A DNA stretch of 64,000 bases from Elgaria multicarinata webbii (GCF_023053635.1 NC_086180.1:88513447-88577446), one strand, 5' to 3'; numbered from the stretch's first letter, positions 40,609 to 53,091 are shown. Notes: generated by a model not told the origin, from the sequence alone. Translations and numbers: made by a program.

Positions 40609-43343
40609 AAACCACAGTCAGGAAACAACCAGCTTTGGTGATTCTTCAAAAATAATTAAATGGCTTTTTGGAACAACTTTTAAAAAGCGAAACAAAAAAG
40701 TGTTAAGATTACAGCAGTAACGGGGAACCTTGTTTCTGCTGGTGGTGGACAGAGCCACTGATTTCTGCCTTTGCCCCCCTTTGCCCCTCTTTCTCCCTGC
40801 AGCTACATGGGGAGGGAGAGCGTGCTCTTACCAGAGGTCTGAACTGATTCTACTGATTGCTTTTGGGCTTGATGAAGAAAGCTGTGCAACCTGAAAGCTG
40901 GCAGAAGCGTTTCCTGACAAGCGTTCCATATAATTATAAAAGCTTGTTTACTTTTTCAGCGACAGAGATTGGGCCTATGTAACACTTCACTCATTCAGTG
41001 TTTCTTATTCTCAGGTTTCAACACAGAAATAATTCTGTTGCTCTCATTTTTGTGTATATAACAGTAATCTCATTTATATATCTAGTGATAGAGGGCTGGA
41101 TACAAATGTTTTAATAACATCAAATTATTAAAAAATAATAAAGTTTGCTTGGTTTTTACCACAGCTCTTTTCAAGCTGTCTAGACAAGATTCTTCTAGAA
41201 TTCATTTCAACTTGGCTGTCTTTGAAGGGGCTTCATCAGTTCATTCAACAAGTAACTAATGAGCTGAATGCTACACACTGACTGGATTCACACTAGGTTT
41301 ACACACTTGGTTCACATAACACAATAACCCACATTCAAGGTTGAGTATGGGTTGAAGCAATTCTATGCACACATCCCCTTATTGAAGTCAGGGGACTTGG
41401 AGGAAACATATACGATCCAACTATACACTCTTCCATGCTCTTTGCAGGAGCCCTGGGTTGCTGTTTTGTCTGAACCCAGCCATGATAAACCATAGTTTGT
41501 TAACCACAAACAACCCATAGTTCGCAACCCAACAACAAATCATGGGTTTTCTTCATGGATTATTTGTGGTTAATAATAGTGGTGTGCAGAGTGGGTCTGC
41601 TCCTCCCTGAAATTTGGTGTGGAGCGTCGATGAGGTGATTCCCTGCCACAATTTTTGGGCCGGCTCTGTCTCCCTGCACCGTTGGATTACCCAGCAGCAA
41701 ACCAATCTGTTTTTGGAGAACTGCTCTATTATCGTCAGTGGGAATTGACAAAAATGCATACATCTCTTGTCATTTTTTAAAAACAAAGAGATGAAACTTG
41801 GCACCCTGGTAGCTCTTAAGTAGGGCTTTAGCCATGCCAGGTTGGATGCAGATCTATTCATCTCTTGATTATTAGGATTTTTTTAAAAAAATAATTCGCC
41901 CTCCAACCATTCCTTACCCCATACACACACACACACACTTCAGATGTGCTTCATCTTCTCTCACGAGAGCTTACAGAAGTTTCAGAAGGTAGAAATCTAC
42001 AAAAATCGAATTCCCCTATCTCCCTGTGTGGAACAAGAACATGCACACACTCAATAACACAAAGGGGAGCGGGGGGGTGTCCTACAAGAAGCAAATAAAA
42101 GGCAGACAGACACAGAGAAAAGAACACCCAGCAAAGAAGCTGGTGCTGGTCGTGTTGGGAGAGGGAGAGATGTTTCTTCTAGTCCCCCCCCTCCCACCCC
42201 AAAAATAGGAGCACCTTTTTCTCTGCTGCTCCTTCTGAAGTGCAGGAGGAAAAGTTGGGCATGGGTGGTCTTGAGGCTCCACCTACACCCCCTCCTTCAA
42301 AACGCAAGTCTAGCACCTGGGATCTTTTTTTTTTTTTTTGGTAGTGGAGGATCCCAGGTATGCTAGATCTTCAGAGGCTGCACCCCCTTCAAGCCAGTGG
42401 TAAGTCTCAGGCTGGCAGCAGCAACAGCAGTGCTGTGGGCAAGGCTCCTGCCCCCCGCACCCAGAAGCAGGTTACTGGCTCCACTGGACCAGTGGGGCAA
42501 GGGCAAAGGAGCCTTCAAAATGCCCCCAGATAAGGTGTAGGGATGGAACTCCCATTTCTAGGACGTTCAGTCAGCCTTAGCCGCATTGTGAAAAAGCAGT
42601 GCTACAGACTCCTTCTTTTATACTTTGCAATCCCTTCCCCTAAGCAAAATGATTGGAGGGGGGACAGGGAGGAGACTGTGGCTATTGGTTAGCCACAGAT
42701 GTCAATCTCAAAACTACCCCTCCCTCACCCCGCATCATCTTCTAATATGGAAGTGTTGAGATAGCCATCCGTCAACATGAAATAAGCTTAAAAAAAAACT
42801 TTGGATAGCTACAGATCCATTAAGGGCTCTGAACAATCTTCTAACTGCACCGCAGGTTAGTTACAGTCTTGAAACTGCCCCCTAACTGCACTGAGATTTA
42901 AGAGGTCCGTCGAACCCCTGAATTTTCAGTGTGGAACACCCCCCCCCCCTAGTTAATAAACCATGGTTTGTTAGCGTGTCTGGGTTCCGACAACATGAAA
43001 ACCCACGTTTAAAGAAAAATAAGACGAGACCCAATAGAAGAACGGAAGTGTGCCATAACCCCCATCCCAATGCTCTGGGCCAGTACAGTGTAACACTGGT
43101 TCTCCCCCAACTTGTACTTTCTCTGGATCAAATCCGCTCTTTCTGCCTTAACATTAATTAAGAATAAAATAGCATTGAATTCAATGGATTTGACTAACCA
43201 GGTTACCGCTTGTTAACCAACTTCAGCCAAACTATGATTTCAAGGCCCTGCTATGCAGGAAAATTGATGGGTGCTGGCATGTGGTTACAATGAAAAAAGA
43301 AGTATATTGATAATGAATGGAACTTACCTGCTTGAGGTCTAAA

Positions 43344-43344
<1 letters not shown>
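40609..43344. other. Intergenic, few old repeats
   Basis: 41280-41590 holds AACCCATAGTTCGCAACCCA-type palindromic MITE text. 41740-41900 carries GATGAAACTTGGCACCCTGG, weakly related to repeats at 59790 and 60720. There are a CA run near 41920 and a T run near 42327. No gene recognised. Confidence 0.4.

Positions 43345-43378
<34 letters not shown>
43344..43378 (+). repeat. (TAG)n microsatellite
   Basis: About eleven uninterrupted TAG units. Confidence 0.95.
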
Positions 43379-43561
43379 TATTTCTGTATCTTTCTAGCTG
43401 AAGTTGAAGAACATCATAACAAAATGTATTATATTATGTATGGTTTGGTAGTCTTACCCATGAAGTTGTGTTCAAATTGTTTATAAAGTTGTTTTAATAT
43501 TGAAAATCAATAAAAACAAATTTAACAAATTGATTGGTAAAGGATCACATGTAAATTTACA

Positions 43562-43815
43562 TCTTTTATTTATTTATTTATTTATTTATTTTATTACACT
43601 TATATACCGCCCCCATAGCCAGAGCTCTCTGGACGGTTTACAGAAATTCTAAAATTGAGATAAAAACAAGTATACAAAATTTTAAATTTTAAAACACAAC
43701 ATACACACAAAGCATTAAAAACTGTTAAAAAAACTAAACATGTGAGTGTTTAAGATGTGCTGCCATATGCCTGGGCAAAGAGGAAAGTCTTAACCTGGTG
43801 CCGGAAGGATAGCAG
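43562..43815 (-). mobile_element. L2-group LINE tail, antisense
   Basis: TATATACCGCCCCCATAGCC then GAGCTCTCTGGACGG, UTR, and the last codons antisense (GGAAAGTCTTAACCTGGTGC). Same subfamily as 56640-56945. Confidence 0.8.
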
Positions 43816-44116
43816 CTATTCATTGAAGAGTAATGGGAAAGGATCTTTGGAAGAAAAAAAATCCTACGTAAATTGCCTTACACTGTTTTAAATCTTGGCT
43901 TAGTTGGGTGAGGGAGCACTCTGGATTGGATTTTCCTGCACTGAATTTCCCTAAGCAGCCTCATAAATACTGTTGGGGCATGGTCCATCCCACAGGGAGG
44001 GGTCTGTCAAATGAAAAAGGAAAACTTCATGGTTATGGTTTAGGGTGATGTTATTACTCGTTATTGGGATGCCTGTATACATGCACATGATAACTGTGGT
44101 AGGGATAATGTCAGTC

Positions 44117-44452
44117 AAAGCTCCATCACACCTTGGAAGAAACGCTGGCTACCGCCGCTCCTCCATGGACACTCAGTTACTTCCTGTTTTCAAACAGGAA
44201 GTAGACAAGGTGCACAAGGGCCGTTCAGTCCCTCGTGGTGTACACGCTGCTTCTCCCACACACAGCAGGAGAGAGCAGCAACTTCGGTTTAAAAAATATT
44301 TCAGAGTTTTTCTGGTTTTTCTTGCGGTGCAAGGAAGACCAGAAGGGGTGGAAGGAGCGCGAGAGGCAGATGACGTCATGTGAGCTACCTCTGAGGAATC
44401 CGTGAATGCCCAGGAACGAGCGTGCGATAAAACGCTCGTCGGATGGAGCTTT
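44117..44452. mobile_element. TIR element with AAAGCTCCATC ends, copy 2
   Basis: AAAGCTCCATCACACCTTGG at the left and GATGGAGCTTT at the right, 336 bases, alignable with 38458-38744. It carries a CGAGCGTGCGATAAAACGCT hairpin near its right end that copy 1 lacks. Confidence 0.7.
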
Positions 44453-44482
44453 CAGTTGGAGCAAAGAGGGACCTGAGACTGA

Positions 44483-45189
44483 GGGCCTTGCTAGACCTAC
44501 CTTAGAATCCGGCATACAGGCGTGGCGAGCCCGTGCTACAATTAGCATGGGCCGCCGCGCCTATCCAGACGTCAGACATGACAGGGAAAGGAAAGCCCCA
44601 TCACGTCGCCCATTTTTAAAAAATCTTAAAGGGGCCATGTGCGCAGGAGCGCACCAACGAAAAGGTAAGTGGTTTTTTGTTAAAAAACCCAAAGGGTTCC
44701 CCACTCCCCCTGCCCCCGATTTCCCCCCCACAATGTCTGATGCCCCCCCCTTGCCAGTCTGCCTCCCGCTCACTCTTCTCGCCCACTTGCTCGCCCGCTC
44801 ACCAGGTCTGATGCCCCCTCCACCCACCCCGGCCACGATCTCCCCACCCTGGCTCCACTCTTGCCCCCATCTCTCCTGCCGGGTCCGCTCTTTACCCCCT
44901 GGCCCCCATCACTCTCCCGATTCCCTCGCCCCTGGTCTGATGGGCACAGCTTCTCTCGGCTACTCGCAAGTAAGCGAGCAGCTGGGAAAAGCCGCAGAAC
45001 CTGCAAGACTTTCCACAGCCCCGTTCTCAGCCCAGGGCTGCAGAAAAAACGCCCCAAAAGTGGTGCCAGTTATCCCGGGCCAAGGGAGGGTTTAGCCCGG
45101 CCTGACCCCGGGATCCCCTGTGTGTCATCTGCACGCACATCAGGGAGCCTGAGCCTCGCACCGGGCTAAACCCTCGTCTAGGAAGGCCC
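44483..45189. mobile_element. GC-rich Harbinger-like TIR element, copy 3
   Basis: Ends GGGCCTTGCTAGACC and GTCTAGGAAGGCCC with TGA on both sides (44480-44482, 45190-45192); 707 bases. In reverse orientation it matches copies 1 and 2 (GGCTACTCGCAAGTAAGCGA, CCTGTGTGTCATCTGCACGC). Frames inside are compositional. Confidence 0.85.
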
Positions 45190-45192
45190 TGA

Positions 45193-46838
45193 ACGTACTT
45201 TAACGCTTATGCTCACTCATAGAATATGGCTGGCCTGAAAATATGGTCAGAGAGCGAGCAAGAGGGAGAGAGCATTATGTCTACATCCACTGTATGTGGA
45301 ATAAGGTAGCTTTATAAAAGTGAAAGAAATCCTCCAGATTACCCGAAGGCATTTCTAGATTTTCCTTATCTGCCTGTTTTAACCTTAAATTGCTATCAAT
45401 GCAATGTCATGTTTGTCTTATGTATTTAGCACTATCTCAAGGAAAAAGTATAACAGAACTGTGCTGCATTTTAGAATATCAGCGCTTTAGATAACAGGAG
45501 TAAAACATCTGTCTTTATGTTTGACATGAATATCAATGAAGTAACACCAAAATAGTTATCGCAAGTAAACATGTTGTTCTAATCTCTAAGAAGAACCAGC
45601 CTTCAACTTCTCCAAGATTAGGTACATCGTGCAGGGGAGCTTCAGCAGATACCTAGTGAGATTTGAGAGGCTTAATTTGGCAATTCAATTCATCTTCTTC
45701 CTGCTTTTAATAGCCCTTGATATAAGAAGCTAGAGCAATGTTGATTATTGTATAATAATCTAAAGTAGAAATGAAAGACTCCGAAGTCCTCCTTGCAACC
45801 CCGGCTGAAGAAGAGTGGGAAGCGTGTGAGCCCAAGGCTTACTGCTGTTTGTCCTCGCAATGCTAAATCATGCTTTAACATTATGCGCTAGGCCAGCCAA
45901 TAAAAAGGTAACACAAGAAGAAAAAGAATCCATGTTGAGAATTATTTATGATAGAAGTTGTGACCTGAATGAATTTGTAGGTGTGTATATTGTATGTGTG
46001 ACACCTTCTATCGCCATTTGCCCTTTACTCTCAGAATTCCAAGTTCATACTCATCCACTTTCACACTGCACTACTTGCATATACCAGTCTCTTATACATA
46101 CAACATTCGCAGTGTCTAATAGTACCCTTAGGCCAGCATTTTTAGAGAACTGAGCTCCATCCCATCTTCAGTGCCACCCCCTATCTGTCCATAGGCCTTG
46201 TATGGTGGGGACAGCTGTTTAAATTTCTGAACATTTGGAGTAGTCATAAACATTCTGCAACACTTATCAGCGAAGCTAGGGAAATCTAATTTCAGCCAAT
46301 GGAACCAGAGCTCTTAAATAGCTATGGAGATTTCAAACCCTACAGCCTTACCTCAGGATTTATTTGTTGTTGTTGTCGTCATGTTTCTTTGGACAGCTAA
46401 ATTGGCAAAACTACATTTACCCTGTAAAATCTGTGTGTTCTGAGACTTAATTTGACACCTCCTTAATCTATGACCATAGTATGTCTCCTAAAAGTTGGTC
46501 CAAAGCTATATTTGATACATAGTTATAAGCAGTTATATAGCTGGGAAGAAAACTAATTTTTCTTTTTGACCATTCATTGTAGGACAAGAGGTAAGGAAAT
46601 TAAACTAAAATGAGAGAGATTTAGATTTAGGAACAGAACATTTTCCAACAGTGAGTCACTGTAGATGACCATTAACCAAATGGACAGTCAGGCTTCTGTA
46701 TTTTCTTGCTACAATTTATACAGGAAAATACTGTGTTTGTATTGTCCTTACCATTCTTCTGCACCCGATCAGTAATTTAGCAAAGCAGAGGAGTAATAAG
46801 ATTCTCCTTATTGCTTGGCAGGACATCATGGGCTCTGA
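45193..46838. other. Intergenic, nothing recognised
   Basis: About 1.6 kb of mostly unique-looking AT-rich DNA. Small open frames at 45690-45881 and 45860-46153 have no family motifs, and no splice-bounded exon with known homology was seen. Confidence 0.5.
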
Positions 46839-46968
46839 GGCCTTAGCTAGACCTAAGGTTTATCCCGGGGTCATCCCCGCCTGCTCCCGAGATATCCTGT
46901 GTGTCATTTACATGAACAGGGACGACCCCGGGACGACCCCGGGATAAACCTTAGGTCTAGCTAAGGCC
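46839..46968. mobile_element. Harbinger-like MITE, 130-base subfamily
   Basis: Ends GGCCTTAGCTAGACCTAAGG and GTCTAGCTAAGGCC; flanks TGA and CCA, so the target duplication is not preserved. Confidence 0.8.
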
Positions 46969-48489
46969 CCAGTTATCAAGTTCCACACGGTATGTTTGGG
47001 CAATACCTTTCAACTAGAAGTTCATGGACTCTGTAGGTTTGGGGAGAGGGGAATGGGAGCACTGTTTGGTCCTAGGTTAGCATACCAGCAAGCTGCCAGA
47101 TGTCCTGAGTTTCAAAAATAAAGCAAAACAGATATAGGGGGAACCCAACTCACAGTTAAGCACAATTACATTTCATGATTTCAATGGGAGAATTTTTTTT
47201 TTAGCATTGCTTTAATCCCCCACTGGGGTTTTAAAATGTTTAACTGGGTAGGATCATGACATTTTCCTGAAATTAAGATATCTTCTGGGAAGGGGGAGAA
47301 GGAACAAGGGATTAATTTGGGTCATGACCAAGGCATGGGATCTACTGTGTGCTATGAACCGATTTGCATGATCTCTCCCCCCCCGCCCCATCTTTTTTAT
47401 ATAGGAGAAAAGATCATACAAATCAAAACATCATGTATACAGGCATCCAAATGGAGTGCTCATCTCATATTTATTTATTTATATTTGATTTCTATTCCTA
47501 TTTTTAATCCTGAAGGGTTTCCAAGATAATTTACATTGAAAAAAAATGATTATTTTGGGGCTGTTTCCACTCATTCCAACACCTGACATTGCTCTGGGGT
47601 AGCATATTCCACCCCCAAATAGTTTCCATTAAGTGGTTGTATCAGTTCCCATTGACTTACATTCCATTTACCATTTGAGTGCTGGTAAATTTGGTAATCC
47701 ATTGCCTAGGGATGTGTTCTTTACTCCCTCTCATGCTGACATGAGCTGCTGAGCAATGATAGCCAGGGACAAACTATACATTATGTAAAACGTGCCACCT
47801 CATTCAATGGTAAGTTTTTTCTAAGGATAAACATATGACATTGACTTGGTTTGGATTACATGACAATCCACTGTGGGTTAATTAATACTTGGGGTGCCCT
47901 GGCATGTGCCGTCCATCATGATGAATATGCAAGCCCTAACCGTGGTTTGCCATGGCTTCCCATGTTGTCCAAACCCAGGCAGAAGGGGTTATTTGAGTGT
48001 TAAACAAGCCTTGCATAACCCATGGTCTACTTTAACCCCACTCATGGGTTGTCGTGTCGTGTGAACCCAGCAATTGTGGATGATGTGAAGAATATTTAAC
48101 AATCAGCTAACCCTCACACCAGCTGCTCTAAGATAGTAATGCAGTCAGCAGCAGACAGAGTGAGGCTTGCTCTATTGGATAGATGGGAGTGACATTGGCT
48201 ACCCAATTCAGGGCTTTTCTATTAAGTCAGCCCGTACAAGTACATTTTACAGGAGCTCTGTGAAGCCTGGGATCACTGAAGAAGACACCCCGGTGTCAAA
48301 AAGCGTTTGACCTGCTTTTTTAATTTCTCTTTTGGTATTCTTGTATAACATTGATGCAATCGGATGTATACAGTAGATGCCAGTGCACTTTGTTTAATAC
48401 AGTTGTTGAACTGTATTTATGTGATAAAACTTGCTTAAATAAATAAGCCAAGGTGGGCTGGGGTGATTGTGTGAACCTGGTAATAGTCC
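46969..48489. other. Intergenic, old repeats only
   Basis: About 47840-48075 has GGTTTGCCATGGCTTCCC and AACCCATGGTCTAC text of the palindromic CATGGTTT-type MITEs. An antisense retroelement tail may lie at 47465-47545. Otherwise nothing recognised. Confidence 0.4.
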
Positions 48490-48848
48490 GGTGGTCTACC
48501 TCCGCTTTCTCTGCTGTGGCACCCCGGTTGTGGAACGAGCTCCCCAAAGAGGTCTGCCTGGCGCCTACACAGTATTCTTTTCGTCACCAGCTGAAGACCT
48601 TTTTATTTTCTCAGTCGTTTAACTTCTAAATTTAAACTTTGCTGTTTTAATTCTGTATTTTAATCCTATATCAATTTCTGCTGTGTGGTTTTATCCTGGT
48701 TGTGCTTTTTATACTGTATTTTGTATTTGGGTTTTTAGATTGTTGGATGTTTTATTATGTTCTTAATGGTTTTAATTTTTGTGAACTGCCCAGAGAGCTT
48801 CGGCTATTGGGCGGTATAAAAATGTAATAAATAAATAAATAAATAAAA
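48490..48848 (+). mobile_element. L2-group LINE 3' end, sense
   Basis: Last ORF codons (CTTTCTCTGCTGTGGCACCC, ACCAGCTGAAGACC), UTR and AATAAATAAATAAATAAA tail after GGGCGGTATAAAAATGTAAT. Confidence 0.85.
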
Positions 48849-49244
48849 TTGTCCAGACTAATTAAGATGAATGCAGCAGATCTGAGAGATTTGTATCTCA
48901 CAGTAGCAGAGATTGGCACTCTGGTGTCACGTCGTTTCCCAAACCAGTAGATTCCTGGACTGTTGTGCAAGTATCCCAGATGGAATGATCTCCTAGCCCT
49001 CCTCTAAATTTCTGCTTTGGTAGCACAAGGGAAGAGGAAATCAATTCTAGCCTCACTGCATCTGACATCTACGTACAACCACCTCTTGGGCTGCACTTGC
49101 CCAAGGATAAGGGTGGATGGATCATGATAACTATTCTTCCACATTTTGCAGTCATCTGCAGGGACTGTGTGGATTGAGGTCCTGGGTAGTGCTTTCCCAG
49201 TGTGGCCTGTAGAACACTTAGGGCACTGTTGATACTATATAAAT

Positions 49245-50660
49245 GTTGAATGTTGAGACCTCGATACTTGAGGGAGCGCCTCTCATATATGTTTGCCCGA
49301 GACTTGAGATCTGTTGGAGGAGCCCTTCTCCGCATCCCACCAGCACAACACATTTGCTATGATGGCACAAGGGAGAGGGCTTTCTCTGTTGTGGCACCCC
49401 GACTGTGGAATGCCCTCCCCTTGGAGGCCCGACTGGCGCCAGCACTGATTTCATTTCGACGCCAAGTAAAAACATGGCTTTTTAACAAAGCCTTTGATGG
49501 TTAAATTCACTAAGATGGCACATTGTTTAACTGTTTTAACTGCTTTTAAATTATATATTGTTTTAACTTGGTTTATGGTTTAATTTGTTTTTAGCTGTGT
49601 ATATTTATTATTTATTATTTATTTATTTAAAATATTTATATCCCACCCTATATCACTAAGATCTCAGGGCGGCATACAGATAAAAACATACAGTATAAAA
49701 CAATAAATATACACAGTTAAAAACAAATTAAACCATGATCCAAGTTAAAACAATATATAATTTAAAAGCAATAGATACAGTTAAAAAAGTTAAAACAATG
49801 TGCCAGTGAGTTTAACCATCAAAGGCTTTGTTAAAAAGCCATGTTTTTACTTGGCGTTGAAATGAAATCAATGTTGGCGCCAATCGGGCCTTCAAGGAGA
49901 GGGCATTCCACAGTCGCGGTGCCACCACAGAGAAAGCCCTCTCCCTTGTCCCATCATAATGTATATGTTGCATTGATGGGATGCGGAGATGGGCTCCTCC
50001 AACAGATCTAAGGTCTTGGGCAAGCATATATAAGGAGAGGCGCTCCCTCAAGTATCGAGGTCCCAAGCCGTTTAGGGCTTTAAACGTCATTACCAACACC
50101 TTGAATTCTGACCAGAAGCGTATAGGCAGCCAGTGCAGTTCCTTTAAGACTGGTGTTATGTGGTCTCTGTAAGACGTACCCGCCAGAAGTCTAGCTGCTG
50201 CATTTTGCACTAGCTGCAACTTCCGCATTGTCTTCAAGGGCAGCCCCACATAGAGTGCATTGCAGTAGTCTAAGCGGGAAGTTACCAGTGCATGTACTAC
50301 TGTGGCTAGGTTGTCCCTGTCTAGGAAAGGCCGTAGCTGGCGGATCAGCCGAAGCTGACCCCAAGTACTCCGTGCCACAGAGTCTACCTGGGCATCCGGT
50401 GACAATGATGGGTCTAGGAGTATTCCCAAGCTACGTACCTGCTCCTTCAGAGGGAGCGCCACCTCATCCAGAACAGGTCGCTTACCCAATTCCCAGACTC
50501 GGGAACCACCAATCCACAGAGCTTCCATCTTATCAGGATTCAGCTTCAGTTTATTTACTGTTTTTATACTGTATGCTTTTATTTGTATGCCGCCCTGAGA
50601 TCTTATTGATATAGGGCGGGATATAAATGTTTTCAATAAATAAATAAATAAATAAATAAT
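49245..50660 (+). mobile_element. L2-group LINE (sense) split by an opposite L2 copy
   Basis: The sense copy reads 49245-49607 (84 codons ending RRQVKTWLFNKAFDG, then UTR) and resumes at 50554-50660 with its missing tail (GCCGCCCTGAGATCTTATTG, then AATAAATAAATAAATAAATA). The antisense copy 49608-50553 sits between. The parts before and after join to a normal subfamily UTR. Confidence 0.75.
49608..50553 (-). mobile_element. L2-group LINE inserted into a sister copy
   Basis: In antisense it has tail, UTR and about 245 RT-ORF codons open on the minus strand (frame ending at 49812): [67 protein letters not shown]. The open frame and close similarity to its host copy point to a fairly young insertion. 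It starts downstream of the RT catalytic motifs. Confidence 0.8.
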
Positions 50661-50898
50661 CACATCCAGATTAAATGATTACTGCTCGCCTATCAACCCC
50701 AAGGGACAGGCCTACTTTTGACCCGAGTCTTCAATCTAGCACTTGGGTCACCCTGATTTATCAAGGAACAAGAGAGGTTAGTTCTGTCCCCAAAGTCTAG
50801 GCTTGAAGCAAAGGAAAATGTTACAGGATTTCTTGCCAGGATTTTTACAACAGTTTCAGTTACTTTGGGTATGATCTTATTGTGCCAATGTGTATGCA

Positions 50899-51105
50899 GG
50901 ACCCACTGCTTGTGCAACGGGGCTTTTGCAGTTCTCAAAATTACCTGGAATGAGCAGAAATGCTCATTTTTGGAATGGGGCAGGTCAGTGGAACTCCTAG
51001 AAGGGACCTCTGCTGACCTTTCCCAATCTAGAAACAAGCATTTGGTCTCATTTCTGGGGTTATTTTTAAAAGCACAAAAGCCCCAATGAACAAGCTGTGG
51101 GTTCC
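50899..51105. mobile_element. Palindromic MITE, about 207 bases
   Basis: GGACCCACTGCTTGTGCAAC at the left mirrors GTTCATTG...GCTTGT with GTGGGTTCC at the right, the arms matching over about 90 bases. Peptides read on the two strands therefore resemble each other (TWNEQKCSFLEWGRS against PRNETKCLFLDWERS), which is not evidence of coding. Confidence 0.7.
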
Positions 51106-51770
51106 ACAAGTGTAACGGAAGCAGTATAGGTACAGCTACTCTGTTGGATACTGTCCATCAATTTTTAAAAAACACATTTTACTTCTTTGTTTTCATTCAT
51201 TCTGTTGAGTTATGAATGTTGTTCTTATGATATTTTGTTACACTTTTTTGTTGCTATTTTGTTCTTGCTGCTGCTCTAGTTTTAATTGGGTTATTTTTAT
51301 ATGGATTTTAAGATTTTGTCATAAATCTATATGAAATCTAAATAAATATGAAAGAAAAAGCTTTTTTATTTTTCTAAAAATAGCAGATTCTATCCCTTTA
51401 ACATTATTATTCTAACAATTTAACATAATTATGTGTAAGTAAATGGTCAGATGAAAACACAGAGTCACATTCCAAAATGGAAACAAATTTCTGGAGTGTA
51501 TTCCCTGGCCAATTATTAAGAATTCAAATTGTGATCTTTTGTCTCAGATTCAGTGTAGTCATTCCCCATGGATGCTCTGCTCTGATTTTTGCTCTCCACC
51601 AATCCAGCCCCGCAATGGAGCTCCTTGAAGTGAGGGCAGGAAAAGAGAGTTGCTCAGAGCCTCTCCCTCCATCTACGATCCAAATAAGGACTACACAGCT
51701 TCTCCTCAAAAGACCTGTAAGATTTGTGTAACCTTCAAGTGGCAACAGCTTGATCAAGGAAGGCAGGAGA
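51106..51770. other. Intergenic, nothing recognised
   Basis: It includes an AAATAAATATGAAAG retroelement-like end near 51340 but no assignable family. Confidence 0.4.
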
Positions 51771-52084
51771 CACCTGGTTCATACATAATGCTAACCCATG
51801 ATCTATTTAAACCATGGTTTGCTGTCCTACCCAGGATTTGTTTGGCAGATGATAGAACAAACCATGGCCTTGTTTCTCATTCCTGGGTTGTTTGTTTCAC
51901 CATAATGACAATACATGGTTTAAATAACCCACAGTTCACAACCTAATAATAAACCATGAATTCTCTTCATGGGTTGCTCGTGTTTAACAATCCATAGGTT
52001 TGCACAAAATGACAACTAACAAATCAACAAACCATGATTAAGTAAACCATGGTTTGTTATTATGTTACTGAACTGGATGCTTCC
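51771..52084. repeat. Old TIR repeat rich in CATGGTTTGTT, copy 1
   Basis: It starts ACCTGGTTCATACATAATGC and ends CAAACCATGG/GTTACTGAACTGGATG-like. It shares GTTTGGCAGATGATAGAACA with copy 2 at 52640-53050. Probable Harbinger-type MITE family, also seen at 41280 and 47840. Confidence 0.5.
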
Positions 52085-52639
52085 AGGTTAGTGAGAGCCT
52101 CCAGCTCAGTAACAGCAGTGGGGGGAACAGAAACCCCATCTTCCTTCCACTGACAAGATTCAAACTTGCTCACTTTAAAGGCCTGATAGGATTTTGGGGC
52201 ATCCAGGTGTCATCAGAGCTATCAAAAACGCAAGAAAAAGAGTGAAAAATCAGCTGACTAACTCTAGATCCGAGTGGGCTTACGGAACTGACCATGGTGT
52301 GCCAGATCCTTTCTGCGCACTTTCAGAGCTCAGCATCAGTGAGGAGCAGAGCTGGTGGCTTTCAGGGGATGCAGGGAGCTGCAGGGCACTTGTGGACCCT
52401 GCGATGAGCCATGCAGTGTCTCCCACAGCCCCAATCAAGTGGCTGGGTGTGCAATCCACCAGGAGCAGCAGCAGCGCCATGAGTGCCTGTCACTCCCAGA
52501 CCTTGGTAAGTCCCTCTCTCCTTGGCAAAGCATACTGGAAGTTGTAGGACTTTCCTTCACTGATGCAAGGGCTGTGCATAATGTGGCAGCTTCTCTGTAA
52601 AATGACTGAAGAAGCCTCGGCATTCCAAAGCCTAATCTT
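52085..52639. other. Unassigned segment between two related MITEs
   Basis: GC-balanced DNA with short frames and a donor-like CCTTG|GTAAGT at 52505. No acceptor-bounded exon or known peptide was recognised. Confidence 0.35.
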
Positions 52640-53050
52640 ACACAGCCCTAGTCCTAACCCATGATTTATTTAAACCATGATTTGTTGCCTTACTCAGGGT
52701 TTGTCTGGCAAATGATCGAACAAACCATGATTTCTCAGTTCTTGGTTTATTTCCCTCCTCCTTTGCCTACTCCTTCCTATATCCTAATTGCCTTTGTGGC
52801 ACAGCAGTACTAACATGAAAATACACTGTTTTTTTAACCATTCTTGCCCGCTGTAGCCTGTTGAAACAACCAATGAACAATCCACAATTCTGGGTTTACA
52901 GCAACCCATGGTTTAAACAACCTACAGTTCCCAACTCAACAATCAACTATAGTTTCTTTTTATGGGTTGTTTGTGTTTCTAGCTAGCCCATAGTTCCAGG
53001 GTTACACACAACAACAGAACTCAGCAACCATGGTTTAATGTGAACCAGGT
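52640..53050. repeat. Old TIR repeat rich in CATGGTTTGTT, copy 2
   Basis: AACCCATGATTTATTTAAAC at the left, GTCTGGCAAATGATCGAACA inside, ATGTGAACCAGGTG at the right; mirrors the family of 51771-52084. Confidence 0.5.
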
Positions 53051-53091
53051 GAAATGGGCTGTGTATGTACAGTGATTGTCTATTCACCTAA

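Noticed and set aside
44406-45169. A 229-codon plus-strand frame
   Set aside because: It starts in one MITE and runs through another (44483-45189); proline-rich, no homology recognised.
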